Part shown: one piece after another, positions 1 through 10,184 of the stretch
Layout of the letters: each line of letters opens with the position of its first letter
Numbering within the stretch: the stretch's first letter is position 1
NCBI RefSeq assembly: GCF_003946335.1
Contig: NZ_RHNX01000014.1
Location: 1 to 64,000, forward strand
DNA from: Levilactobacillus fujinensis
Lineage (GTDB): Bacteria > Bacillota > Bacilli > Lactobacillales > Lactobacillaceae
Length of the DNA: 64,000 nt
Direction: 5' to 3'
Notes under the pieces: model-generated
Told to the model about the DNA's origin: nothing
Databases searched by the model: none
Seen by the model: the letters and a program-made list of their open reading frames with translations, nothing else
Translations under genes and position numbers: made by a program

Positions 1-93
1 TTATTCTAATGATAAACAAAAAATCTGTCATCATTAATAGATAAAAATCTATTACCAACAACAGATATTGTAGAACCCTATTAACAAGCTATT

Positions 94-1452
94 TTAATTA
101 TCATAAACCGTGAACCGCAGCCCTTTAGGGAAGAAATTCTTCACGGTCTGGCCAACGACTTTTCCGAACCCGACTGGTTGTTCGCCGCACGTCAGCAGAT
201 ACCACCCTTTTTCTGGCGTCATATCTAGCGTAAACGTTTCACCATGGACCCATGCTCGCCATTGATCGTCAGTAATGGCGAGTGTCTGACTCACTGGCAC
301 ATCCGCACTTGCCAAGGCTAAGGCGTAGGACGGTTCAAAACGGTTCTTCTTAAACGTTCCCAAATGTAATCCTGGCCGGAAAATATGACACTTCTTCAAG
401 TCCGGTAGATCGTCCGGTACGGCAAAGAGCTGGTCCTTGACGGTGATCATCTGGCCAGAAACGGCATGGCCCAACACGGTCCGTGCAAACTCCTGCCACA
501 GTTTTCGCTGGTCACTAGTCAGTGACGTCCCCAGCTTAGCTCGCCCGTGGGGTGTCCGGTCTTCACCCGAATCACGTGCTAGCTTTGCAACAAAGTGACC
601 CTCTCCCTGCATCAAGTGGGGAAATAACCGGGCCGCCTTAGCGAGTTCCGGATTACCATCCGCCCAGTCAGGCCGTGCATCCACGACGCCCGCGGACTTG
701 GTAACGGGAACTAAATGAAAGTCAGGGAACGTTTTTAAGACCCACGCCATCATTTGTTCGTCTTCTTCGGGAGCAAACGTGCAGGTCGAATAAATCAATT
801 GACCACCCGGCTTGACCATCTTAACGGCCTCCGTTAAAATTTCCCGTTGTCGAGTCGCACAATCCGCAACGTAATCCAATGACCAATAAGACATTGCGTC
901 TGGATCTTTTCGAAACATGCCTTCACCGGAGCAAGGCGCATCGACGAGTACTTTGTCAAAATAGTCGGGAAAGACGGGGCTGAGACGATCAGGCGAATCA
1001 TTTAGGATCACAGCTGATTTGACGCCAAACCGTTCCACATTTTCGGCTAAAACCTTTACCCGCTTCCGGTTGATTTCGTTTGTGACCAGCAAACCGGTCC
1101 CACAAAGATAACTGGCCAAATGGGTCGTCTTTCCACCAGGCGCCGCACAGAGGTCCAAGACCCGCTCACCGGTTTGTGGTGCGGCGGTGGCGCCAACAAA
1201 CATGGCACTCGGTTCCTGGCTGTAAACAGCGCCGCTTTGGTGCATCAAACTTCGTCCACTGACCGTTCCATAATGACCATATTTAGCATAGGGCACTGCC
1301 GGCGTCTCCGTTATTGTTGCTGGCAAATCGTGATGGGCGGGATTAACCCGATAGCCAGCGGTACTTGGCGTATCAAAACTGGCCAAAAAGGCATCCGCTT
1401 CTGCCCCTAATAAGCGTCGATACTTGGTTATAAAGTCATCAGGTAGATTCAC
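94..1452 (-). CDS. rsmF: 16S rRNA (cytosine-C5) methyltransferase, RsmF/NOL1-NOP2-Sun family
   Basis: Predicted SAM-dependent m5C methyltransferase acting on rRNA in the cytoplasm, 452 aa. The SAM-binding motif LDLCAAPGGKTTHLA lies near residues 99-113. The two cysteines typical of RNA m5C methylases are present: one in DAPCSGEGMF (Cys174) and the nucleophile in STCTF (Cys224). The C-terminal ~150 residues match the RNA-binding extension of the YebU/RsmF branch. A GGAGG site lies just upstream of the ATG. It is transcribed away from the HAD gene at 1670, with a shared 217-bp promoter region. Family assignment is firm; the exact target cytosines are not deducible from sequence. Confidence 0.9.
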   Translation of the reverse strand: MNLPDDFITKYRRLLGAEADAFLASFDTPSTAGYRVNPAHHDLPATITETPAVPYAKYGHYGTVSGRSLMHQSGAVYSQEPSAMFVGATAAPQTGERVLDLCAAPGGKTTHLASYLCGTGLLVTNEINRKRVKVLAENVERFGVKSAVILNDSPDRLSPVFPDYFDKVLVDAPCSGEGMFRKDPDAMSYWSLDYVADCATRQREILTEAVKMVKPGGQLIYSTCTFAPEEDEQMMAWVLKTFPDFHLVPVTKSAGVVDARPDWADGNPELAKAARLFPHLMQGEGHFVAKLARDSGEDRTPHGRAKLGTSLTSDQRKLWQEFARTVLGHAVSGQMITVKDQLFAVPDDLPDLKKCHIFRPGLHLGTFKKNRFEPSYALALASADVPVSQTLAITDDQWRAWVHGETFTLDMTPEKGWYLLTCGEQPVGFGKVVGQTVKNFFPKGLRFTVYDN

Positions 1453-1585
1453 CGTTATTCCTCCATCTTGTTAATTACAATTAGTTATTTGTACTATACA
1501 TCTGTAACGAGTCAAACCCGTTTTGCCTCGTTTATTATACGCGCTTTTATAACGAGTCTCCACCCGCTAAAGGGGAATAGTCGCA

Positions 1586-1614
1586 TTTTCACCGTAACTA
1601 TGGTAAATTATACA
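1586..1614 (+). promoter_or_regulatory. candidate sigma-A promoter for the HAD phosphatase gene
   Basis: TTTTCA (1586-1591), 17-nt spacer, TATACA (1609-1614), located 56 nt before the ATG at 1670. Matches are 4/6 at -35 and 5/6 at -10. Prediction only. Confidence 0.45.
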
Positions 1615-1669
1615 GGCTAGCTTCTTTTCAGAAAATTAAATCCATAAAATAAATTGTGAGGTGTTCTCT

Positions 1670-2482
1670 ATGGAACGAAAATTAATTGCAATCGACCTGG
1701 ACGGCACGACCTTAAATGCGGCCGCCCAGCTCTCCCCTAAGACTAAATCGGTTTTGGCCCAGGCACGAGAAGCCGGCCACATCGTCAGTATCGTGACCGG
1801 CCGACCTAATCGTATTTCCGAAGACATCTATGACGAATTAAATCTGGATGGACCGATGATCAATTTTAATGGTAGCCTGGGGCACATCCCCCATCATTAT
1901 TGGCAAGATGAATATCAATACACCATTAACAAAGAAGTCGCTTACGACCTCCTGCAGCACCGCGAAGAGCTTGGCATCGACATGATTGCCGCGGAAGGTA
2001 AGCATATGTTTCTCGCAGTTCGCGACCACCCCGTTGAGGTTGGCTTCTTTCCGCCAGTCTTGCAGAGTAATCAGATTCTTAACCAGAAAACGTTGCAGGA
2101 AAATCCGACTAGTTTAACGGTTGCCGTTGAACGGCGCCATCAGGAACATCTGCTAAGCTACCTTAAACACAACTTTGGTAATGAAGTTGACGCTGCACCT
2201 TGGGGCGGACCAAACTCCGTCGTTGAACTGGGCGTCAAGGGGGTACAAAAGGCCACCGGTGTCGAAGTTCTTGCCCACCATTTTCACGTTGAACGCCAGA
2301 ACATTGTTGCCTTTGGAGACGAACACAACGACTCCGCTATGATCGATTACGCCGGTTGGGGCGTCGCTATGCAAAATGCTACCCCGACCATCAAAGGATT
2401 AGCCAACGACATTACACCGTTAGACAACGACCACGATGGCTTAGCAACCTACCTACAAGACTATTTAAAATTAGCAGAATAA
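1670..2482 (+). CDS. Cof-type HAD-IIB family phosphatase
   Basis: Predicted cytosolic haloacid-dehalogenase-type phosphatase for small phosphorylated metabolites, 270 aa. Motif I DLDGT is at residues 9-13 and the Mg-binding motif IV is FGDEHNDSAM near the C-terminus; the long cap between them is the IIB type. The start is placed at ATG 1670 rather than at GTG 1661, because that GTG is part of the Shine-Dalgarno sequence TGAGGTG, 6-7 nt upstream of the ATG. It is a single gene that converges on the deacylase gene, with a hairpin terminator between them. The substrate is unknown. Confidence 0.88.
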   Translation: MERKLIAIDLDGTTLNAAAQLSPKTKSVLAQAREAGHIVSIVTGRPNRISEDIYDELNLDGPMINFNGSLGHIPHHYWQDEYQYTINKEVAYDLLQHREELGIDMIAAEGKHMFLAVRDHPVEVGFFPPVLQSNQILNQKTLQENPTSLTVAVERRHQEHLLSYLKHNFGNEVDAAPWGGPNSVVELGVKGVQKATGVEVLAHHFHVERQNIVAFGDEHNDSAMIDYAGWGVAMQNATPTIKGLANDITPLDNDHDGLATYLQDYLKLAE

Positions 2483-2487
2483 ACAAG

Positions 2488-2535
2488 AAATGCCGCCACC
2501 CCAATGAAACAGTTTGCGGGTAGCGGTATTTTTGT
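2488..2535 (+). terminator. rho-independent terminator, possibly bidirectional
   Basis: Arms ATGCCGCCACCC (about 2490-2501) and GGGTAGCGGTAT (about 2518-2529) pair around an A-rich loop and are followed by T5. It lies between the convergent HAD and deacylase genes. Confidence 0.75.
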
Positions 2536-3689
2536 TAACTTTCTTGCTCCAAGTAAGCTACAAATAGCTTCTGGTACAGTAGTGTAAAGTCCAGAAACAT
2601 CTGGCGATCAACGTACTCATCGATTTGATGGGCGGATTCGTTCCCCGGGCCGAAGACGACGAATGGAAATTCGTGACCCTTTTTCTTCAACAGGTTGGAG
2701 GCATCGGTTACGGCTGGTAACGCTAACTTGGGAATCGTTTCGCCGGCAAAGGGTTCGCCTACGCTCGCAGCTAAGTTGCTCAAAGCTGTATCCTGCGGTT
2801 CTTCTACTGGCCACTGAGACATGAAAACGTCCATAGTAACTTGTGCCCCCTGATCATTCTGTTGGTCAACGAGGTTCTGGAGGGTTGCAATGACAGCGGC
2901 ATTATCAAATTCGGGAATCGTTCGAACATTTATTTCGGCCGTAGCAGTCGCAGGGATTGAATTGACCTGCTCACCCCCATGCAGGACAGTCGTGTTAAAC
3001 GTTAACCGGCCTAACAAATCATTGGCCCGGTCACTTTCACGAAACGCCGTGTTGGCTTGATTTAAAATAACCAGTAAGGGATCAATAGCATTAGCCCCCA
3101 GCTCGGGCATTGAGCTGTGGGCTGCCTTACCTTGCGACGATAGGCGAATATCCATGGACCCCTTGTGTGCATAAAAAATGTGATAACCCGTGGGTTCACC
3201 GATCAGTAGCGCATCGACATCGGCCATGGCACCCTGATCAAAGAAAGCAGCGGACCCGAGCTCACCGACTTCTTCACCCACGGTCGCCATGAGCCGAATC
3301 CGGCCATGTTGCGGTTGACCAACGGCGTGCAATTCAATCAACGCTACCACCAGAGCAACTAGTCCGGACTTCATATCGTTAGCCCCACGACCATATAACC
3401 GGCCATCACGTTCTGTCAGTTTAAAGGGAGCGCTGTGCCATTGCGTCGTATCGCCAGGATCCACGACATCCATATGACCGGAAATACCTAAAACGGGACT
3501 TCCCTGACCAATCTCGGCAATCAAGTTCGTCCGTCCCTCACTAAGGGAAATTAATTTTGCCTGAATATCGTGTTGGACCAACACATTTTGCAAGTATTGG
3601 GCCACCTTGACTTCATTGCCGTTGACCGAATGAATCGCCACCAAATCACTTAGTAACTCAATTTTTTGCTGATCCGTAAAGACTGCCAT
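2535..3689 (-). CDS. dapE: M20 family deacylase (ArgE/DapE type, probable succinyl-diaminopimelate desuccinylase)
   Basis: Zinc-dependent amide hydrolase of peptidase family M20, 384 aa. Metal-site segments are visible: SGHMDVVDPGD, GRGANDMKSG and the catalytic GEEVGE, plus a terminal SAHQIDEYV segment. This architecture fits ArgE/DapE/ACY1-like proteins; desuccinylation of N-succinyl-diaminopimelate in lysine and cell wall synthesis is the most likely role, but other N-acyl substrates cannot be excluded. An upstream in-frame extension exists, but AAAGGAGG directly precedes the ATG at 3689, which fixes the start. It is divergent from the ASCH gene. Confidence 0.82.
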   Translation of the reverse strand: MAVFTDQQKIELLSDLVAIHSVNGNEVKVAQYLQNVLVQHDIQAKLISLSEGRTNLIAEIGQGSPVLGISGHMDVVDPGDTTQWHSAPFKLTERDGRLYGRGANDMKSGLVALVVALIELHAVGQPQHGRIRLMATVGEEVGELGSAAFFDQGAMADVDALLIGEPTGYHIFYAHKGSMDIRLSSQGKAAHSSMPELGANAIDPLLVILNQANTAFRESDRANDLLGRLTFNTTVLHGGEQVNSIPATATAEINVRTIPEFDNAAVIATLQNLVDQQNDQGAQVTMDVFMSQWPVEEPQDTALSNLAASVGEPFAGETIPKLALPAVTDASNLLKKKGHEFPFVVFGPGNESAHQIDEYVDRQMFLDFTLLYQKLFVAYLEQES

Positions 3690-3799
3690 CACCGTATTCC
3701 TCCTTTTGGGGCATAGTATACCGCAGCTTGTAAAATTCTTCACGTATTCTTCCCTATACCGATTATCAGCTATTAAAGAACAAAAAAGGAGATTTCCCA

Positions 3800-4309
3800 A
3801 TGACTCTAATCCAGGCTCACTACAATCCGCTGTTGCCGACCTTGCTCATGTCGTTGCACCCACAACCGACAGCGGCTATCCTGTCCGGTCGCAAAATCAT
3901 CGAATACCGACGCCGGTTTTTTCAACATCCTTTTCAAGCCTTCGTCTACACGACTGGCTCCACTGGTGCCCTACAGCTTTTCTTAAGTTTCGGCCAACCA
4001 ATCAGTCGACCAACTACCACCTTGATTCAGATTGATACCCGACTTCAAACCGACGCTACTACTAATCTGACCACTTATCTGGCGGACCAAGGCGTGGCGC
4101 TACCTATCAAATCCGTGGCGACCTTGCCGCACTTATCTCGCGAACAGCTTCGCCAAATTGACCCAAAGTTTATACCCCCACGTGCCTACTTTTTCCTTGA
4201 TAAGCCTGATAAGCAGGACCTGCTAACTCACCTACTCCAACAACCCTGTCTCAGCTACCGTAAAATCGACTGGAAATCAAAGTATGCGGCAATCCAAGAA
4301 TTCCTGTAG
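3800..4309 (+). CDS. ASCH domain-containing protein
   Basis: 169-aa protein whose N-terminal part has the ASCH signature: a SLHPQPTAAILSGRK strand-helix followed by IEYRRRFF. ASCH domains are PUA-like beta barrels thought to bind RNA or nucleotides. AAAAGGAG lies 6-7 nt before the ATG. Divergent from dapE and a single gene, followed by a degenerate repeat-element relic. Physiological role unknown. Confidence 0.7.
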   Translation: MTLIQAHYNPLLPTLLMSLHPQPTAAILSGRKIIEYRRRFFQHPFQAFVYTTGSTGALQLFLSFGQPISRPTTTLIQIDTRLQTDATTNLTTYLADQGVALPIKSVATLPHLSREQLRQIDPKFIPPRAYFFLDKPDKQDLLTHLLQQPCLSYRKIDWKSKYAAIQEFL

Positions 4310-4374
4310 TGGTAATCGTCTAGTTTCAAACTGAACGAGAAAATTGATGCTCTTTTAGATTGAAGCACCCCTAT

Positions 4375-4670
4375 AACAGATGGAATTCTTGGCAGTTAGC
4401 TTGCGGCAGCTCTTATTAATGACAATTTCTACTATCATAAGAGTAAGGATTGTCACCACTAAACTAGTTGAAATGATCGCCCTTCGACTACCAGCAATTC
4501 CGCTTGCCGGTTGCTGTGGAGACTGCCTCCAGCTAAAGGACGGGATTCTAGCCCACCTGAAAGCCAGATAAGAAATACTGACTAACATCGTCGGCACGGC
4601 TATCTTCATTCCCGGCCATCTCCGGCTCCGCTTTGTGCGCATCACTTTCAAGCTTTAGCAGTAATCAAAA
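4375..4670 (+). repeat. degenerate relic of the TIR repeat element
   Basis: Reads as a decayed left half of the element found intact at 59157-59777. Shared islands include ATTCCGCTTGC, CTCCAGC-AAAGGACGGG, CCTGAAAGCC, CTGACTAACATCGTCG-CACG and CCTCCGGCTC-like motifs in the same order. No terminal repeat is recognisable. Short open frames on both strands here look like noise. Confidence 0.6.
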
Positions 4671-4834
4671 AATCTCCCAGCACACTACATGCTAGAAGAT
4701 CCATTCATTTATAAATTAAATTACTAAAGGTTGAAAGCCAAAATGTTTGCGTTACGCTTGCGACAGTAGGAATTATCACGGCTAAATTAGTGAAAACGGC
4801 CGCACTCCGGATACCAGTGATTCCAGGAAAGAAA

Positions 4835-5177
4835 CGCAAACTTTTTCAGATTGAGGACCACGTAGGCACTGCCAGCCGCGACCAGTAGCGTGACGATGGC
4901 AATTGCTAGCCAACCGGGCTGAAAGTCATTGGTCAACGTCTGAGCGGCCAACCAAATCAGCCAAAAGCTGACGATAAATGAGAACCGGTATGGATACCAG
5001 ACCGGAAACTGGCCAGCGTGCCATAGTAGATCCAACGGTTGCACGCATAAGGACAGTGCGAGAAAGAGAGTGACGATGCCAGCCGTGAGCCGACTTCTGA
5101 GTCGAATGCGGCGGTCACTGAAGAAAAATAGACTTCCCAACAGGGCAATAGCGCCAATAAATAAGTTGGCCGTCCCA
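4835..5177 (-). pseudogene. internal fragment of a yfhO-like membrane protein gene (passenger in the element)
   Basis: An open frame with neither a genuine start nor its own stop. It reads about 114 codons, including GTANLFIGAIALLGSLFFF, SDRRIRLRSRLTAG, LLWHAGQFPVWYPYRFSF and a further transmembrane stretch. The WYPYRFSFIVSF segment and the preceding GT-NL-IG segment resemble bacterial YfhO family membrane proteins, which glycosylate lipoteichoic acid or related polymers. The frame runs into element sequence at both ends, so it is a captured piece and not a functional gene. The family call is from memory of the motif. Confidence 0.5.
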
Positions 5178-5380
5178 TGGATTCCGCTTGCTGTGGGGAA
5201 CGCTTCCAGCCAAAGGACAGGCTTCCGGCTAGCTGCATCCCTGGCCTCCTCCGGCTCTGATTGTGCTCGACAATCCTAGGCACTGAATCCCATGGGGTTG
5301 CTAAGGTTTAAGCATAATTCAATAGCGCTCGTAGCGGCATGATCCATGTTGTCGCAGAACAACTACGTCAGCCGAGAGGT

Positions 5381-5520
5381 CGGCAGATATAGGCTCAGGC
5401 GCGTCATTCTACTTAGTCAGCAGGTGGGTTTTCTGCTGGCTTAGTAGAAAACCAAGCTTGGAGACTCGGTACTTTCGAGGCTTCAAGTTGTGTTCGCACC
5501 GATCCAGCCCATATCTGCCG
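5381..5520. other. conserved nested hairpin inside element copy 1
   Basis: Outer arms CGGCAGATATAGGCT (5381-5395) and AGCCCATATCTGCCG (5506-5520) enclose an inner hairpin (5407-5449) with arms TTCTACT-t-AGTCAGCAG and CTGCTGGCT-t-AGTAGAA. The same fold is kept at 59541-59680 with wobble-compatible changes, which suggests a structured RNA or a fold-back DNA needed for transposition. Confidence 0.55.
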
Positions 5521-5622
5521 GCCGGTAAGGCGATGGCTGGATAACGTTGCCTAATTTTAGACCCAGTATCGTTGTGACAACAGTCATAATGAGTGTTTTG
5601 GGACTTTCAACCTTCAGTTAAA

Positions 5623-7140
<1,518 letters not shown>

Positions 7141-7235
7141 TCATTCGTTCGTTAGCAACGGCCACTTTCTGCCGTGATGTCGCACTTGTTACTAGTATAC
7201 CTAAAAGTGACGGCTACGCCAATTCTTTTTATAAA

Positions 7236-7290
7236 TGAAACCGCCGCCAACAGCGAAATAGTCGAGTTGGTGGCGGTTTATAAGTTTTTC
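7236..7290 (-). terminator. hairpin terminator downstream of the tautomerase gene
   Basis: AAACCGCCACCAAC pairs with GTTGGCGGCGGTTT (arms at 7266-7279 and 7238-7251). The minus-strand tail is only moderately T-rich. Confidence 0.5.
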
Positions 7291-7298
7291 TGTAAAAT

Positions 7299-7487
7299 TT
7301 ACTTTTCGTCGCTCTTCAAAACGCCGGCCACACCATAACGGTTAGGTTGCATTTCGCGTAAAATAACGTGGACGTGTTCAGCGGGCGCACCGGTGTTCTT
7401 GGTAACGGCAGCGGTCACGTCTTGGACTAAAGCCTTGAGTTGGTCTTGTGAACGACCAGCAATTAAATCAATATTGACAATTGGCAT
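7299..7487 (-). CDS. 4-oxalocrotonate tautomerase family protein
   Basis: 62-aa tautomerase-superfamily subunit starting MPIVNIDLIAGRS. After Met removal the catalytic Pro1 would be N-terminal, as in the DmpI/XylH enzymes that form hexamers. Lactic acid bacteria commonly carry such a small gene without an aromatic degradation pathway, so the real substrate is unknown. AGAAGGGAT-like Shine-Dalgarno sequence just upstream. Single gene followed by a hairpin. Confidence 0.88.
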   Translation of the reverse strand: MPIVNIDLIAGRSQDQLKALVQDVTAAVTKNTGAPAEHVHVILREMQPNRYGVAGVLKSDEK

Positions 7488-7559
7488 TTAAATTCGATCC
7501 CTTCTCTATGTGAATAATGTTATTATACCGGTTCATACCAGCGGGGGCAATTCCCTCGC

Positions 7560-8456
7560 CTATTTTTGTTCGGTTGTTTGCCGTAACTTCAACTGTTCCC
7601 GCTCATTATAGAAGTTTCCTTCAATATCAACGGTGCTGACTAAGTTGACGAAGGCATGCGGATCAATACTCTTGACCGCGTGCTCCAACACATAAAGTTC
7701 ATACCGCGAAATAACCGTCATCAAAACGACGCTGTCCTTGCGGGTGTAGGCACCAAACGAGGGCATCACCGTAATTCCCCGAATCAATGTCTTGTTCAAT
7801 TCACTAATCACGGCGTCCTGCTGCGTAGTGACGATGAAAGCCGTCAGTTTCTGATGGCCGGTATGAATACTGTCAACCACTCGGGACATTGCATAAATTG
7901 AAATAATCGTGTATAAAGCACTTGGCCAACCAAACAGAAACCCAGCTAAAATGACGATACTAAAATTGATCATCATCATGAGTGTCCCAATCGTTCTCCC
8001 CGTTGTCTGCTCAAGCACCACGGCGATGATATCCATCCCCCCAGTCGAGAACCCATTTTTCAACGGATAAGCCACGCCAACACCAGTCAGAATTCCCCCG
8101 AATAGCGCCGCCAGCAACGGATTATTTGAGATGTTATTGACCGGGATCACAATGGCCAGAACCGACGTTAGCACCGCCACAAAAATCGAATAGATCGTGA
8201 ACCCTCGGCCGACCTTAAACCAGCCTAAGATTCCAATTGGCACGTTAAACATTAGGATAAACCACCCAGTGCTCAGGTGGATGCCCCCCATTTGTAGCAG
8301 CGTCGCAATAATCTGTGAAACCCCATTAATACCAGCACTGAAGATCTTTCCAGGAACTAGAAACTCATTCAGAGCAAGCGCCGTAATTGTCGCTGATGCA
8401 ATCATAATTAAGAGATGCTTCCCCATCTCACGTTTATTTTCTAACATAATTCTCAT
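7560..8456 (-). CDS. YitT family membrane protein (DUF161/DUF2179)
   Basis: 298-aa integral membrane protein with about five or six hydrophobic segments in the first 200 residues, including a GILTGVGVAYPLKNGFSTGGMDI stretch split by short loops. It is followed by a soluble C-terminal DUF2179-type domain (about the last 90 residues). The start is placed at the ATG at 8456, preceded by AGAGGCG at 7-nt spacing; two upstream ATGs lack a ribosome site. The transport function of YitT proteins is not established. Convergent with nothing; its promoter faces pepD. Confidence 0.85.
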   Translation of the reverse strand: MRIMLENKREMGKHLLIMIASATITALALNEFLVPGKIFSAGINGVSQIIATLLQMGGIHLSTGWFILMFNVPIGILGWFKVGRGFTIYSIFVAVLTSVLAIVIPVNNISNNPLLAALFGGILTGVGVAYPLKNGFSTGGMDIIAVVLEQTTGRTIGTLMMMINFSIVILAGFLFGWPSALYTIISIYAMSRVVDSIHTGHQKLTAFIVTTQQDAVISELNKTLIRGITVMPSFGAYTRKDSVVLMTVISRYELYVLEHAVKSIDPHAFVNLVSTVDIEGNFYNEREQLKLRQTTEQK

Positions 8457-8674
8457 TTTTCGCCTCTTTCTCGAATAATCCGCTTTCATCATTTAACCAC
8501 ATCGGACTGCCGATGACTAGCGGAAGCACGCGCTTAGCGTTCATTTTAACTTTGACCTTGTTAGCTAAGGATACACTATTTTCCGCATAATGATGTATAA
8601 ATATTTACTTTTATGAGAATAATAAACAAAATAATTAAAGTTGCCCCGAAATTAGCTCCCCGCTCCAGCAAACA

Positions 8675-8683
8675 TGCTAGAAT
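8675..8683 (+). promoter_or_regulatory. candidate extended -10 promoter for the dipeptidase gene
   Basis: TGC followed by TAGAAT (8678-8683), 44 nt before the dipeptidase ATG. No convincing -35 at the standard distance. Confidence 0.4.
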
Positions 8684-8726
8684 GGAGGTTGTAATTTTAT
8701 TCAAAAAATGAGAAAGGAGTGCTCCC

Positions 8727-10142
8727 ATGAACTATTCCGCTTGTACTAGCATTTTAATTGGCGCTAAAGCCACCATGGATGGTTCGGTTATTATTGGCCG
8801 CAATGAAGATGCTAAGGCCGCTTGGCCCAAACATTTCGTCGTTCATCCAACTAAGACGGCCACCACACCCCAACAATTTGTCAGCACGGACAATGGCTTT
8901 ACCATGCCCTTGCCCACCCACGCTGCGAAATACACAGCAACCCCTGAATGGACCGACAAATACGGTCTGTTTGAGGAAGACGGTATCAACGAATACGGTG
9001 TGGCCATGAGCGCGACTGAAAGTACCTATTCCAATGAACGGGTTTTGGGTGCCGACCCCTTAGTCAAGGACGGTATCGGTGAGGAAGCGATGGTCACCGT
9101 CGTCTTGCCTTACGTGAAGACCGCTCGTGAAGGTGTCGCCCGGCTTGGCCAGTTAGTCGAATTGTACGGAACTAGCGAGTCTAACGGGATCTTATTTGCC
9201 GACCAGCAGGAAGCCTGGTACCTGGAAACGGGTGCTGGCCACTATTGGGTCGCCCAACGGATTCCAGATAATGGCTACGCTGTGATCGCCAATCAAATGG
9301 CTATTCAAGCTATCGACTTTAACGATGCAACTAACTTTATGTTTGCCCGTCACCTGCAAGCCTTCGTCGCTGATAATCACCTGAATCCGCACAGCGACCG
9401 CTTCATTTGGCGTGAGATTTTCGGGACACAGGATCAATCTGACTTGTATTACAATACCCCGCGGGTCTGGTATGGGCAACACATTTTGACCCCGGCCGTT
9501 CAACAAGAACCGCAATCCTTCACACTGCCCTTTATCCAATACGCCGATCATTTACTGGCCGTAGACGACGCCCAGGCCTTCTTGAGCAGTCACTACGAGG
9601 AAACACCTTATGATCCCATAGGTGCGGGATCGGACGAACAAAAGCACCGTTTTCGGCCGATTAGTCTGGCTAAAACACAGGAATCACACGTCTTACAGCT
9701 ACGACCAAACATGGCACCTGCTCTAGCTGGCATTCAATGGTTGGCGATGGGCGTGGCCGCACAAAGCGTCTATGTTCCCTTCTACGCGGGCATCGATGAG
9801 ACCCCGGCCGCCTATCACCTGGGCGCAGCCACTTACGATACGGCATCGGCCTACTGGGTCTACAAGCTTGTCAGCGTGCTGTTAGATGCGCACTACCACG
9901 AGGCTTGGCCAACTGTCAGTGCTGTTCAAAAGGACTTGCGGATTACCTTTAAACAATCCGTTCAACATACAGATGCGGTCGCTTCACAACTGACCGGTCC
10001 GGAACTTAGCCATTATTTAACGCAACAAGCTACCGCGAACGCCGCATTGGGAATTCGGTGCTACCGGGAGCTAGCGGCGACCTTGATTACTCAGGCCACC
10101 GATTTAGGGCCTTTGAACTATCAACAAGACCTCAATTTATAA
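8727..10142 (+). CDS. pepD: C69 family dipeptidase
   Basis: 471-aa Ntn-hydrolase dipeptidase. The N-terminus MNYSACTSILIGAKATMDG contains the catalytic Cys6, which becomes N-terminal after processing in lactobacillar PepD enzymes. Conserved segments include GRNEDA, LFEEDGINEYGVAMSATES and AWYLETGAGHYW. AAAGGAG precedes the ATG. A YjeM-type transporter starts 42 bp downstream on the same strand, so peptide hydrolysis and amino acid exchange are probably co-transcribed. Confidence 0.92.
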   Translation: MNYSACTSILIGAKATMDGSVIIGRNEDAKAAWPKHFVVHPTKTATTPQQFVSTDNGFTMPLPTHAAKYTATPEWTDKYGLFEEDGINEYGVAMSATESTYSNERVLGADPLVKDGIGEEAMVTVVLPYVKTAREGVARLGQLVELYGTSESNGILFADQQEAWYLETGAGHYWVAQRIPDNGYAVIANQMAIQAIDFNDATNFMFARHLQAFVADNHLNPHSDRFIWREIFGTQDQSDLYYNTPRVWYGQHILTPAVQQEPQSFTLPFIQYADHLLAVDDAQAFLSSHYEETPYDPIGAGSDEQKHRFRPISLAKTQESHVLQLRPNMAPALAGIQWLAMGVAAQSVYVPFYAGIDETPAAYHLGAATYDTASAYWVYKLVSVLLDAHYHEAWPTVSAVQKDLRITFKQSVQHTDAVASQLTGPELSHYLTQQATANAALGIRCYRELAATLITQATDLGPLNYQQDLNL

Positions 10143-10184
10143 TTAACGGTGAACCTGCTTCACCAATAAATGGGAGATAAAACA

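Larger units (their letters stand above)
4724..5617 (+). mobile_element. non-autonomous TIR element copy 1 carrying a captured gene fragment
   Basis: 894-bp copy bounded by CTAAAGGTTGAAAG (left) and the reverse complement of CTGAAGGTTGAAAG (right). It is flanked by a perfect 8-bp direct duplication TTAAATTA (4716-4723 and 5618-5625). The ends and the right ~430 bp match the copy at 59157-59777. About 340 bp near 4835-5177 are foreign to the family and encode a YfhO-like fragment, while about 90 bp present in the other copy are missing. No transposase is encoded, so it would need help in trans. The right duplication covers the glpK stop codon. Confidence 0.8.

Noticed and set aside
3706-4035. 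109-aa frame overlapping the ASCH gene
   Set aside because: Shadow of the ASCH gene, which has a good ribosome site and domain match.
4355-4651. 98-aa minus-strand and 63-aa plus-strand frames
   Set aside because: They fall in a degenerate repeat-element relic.
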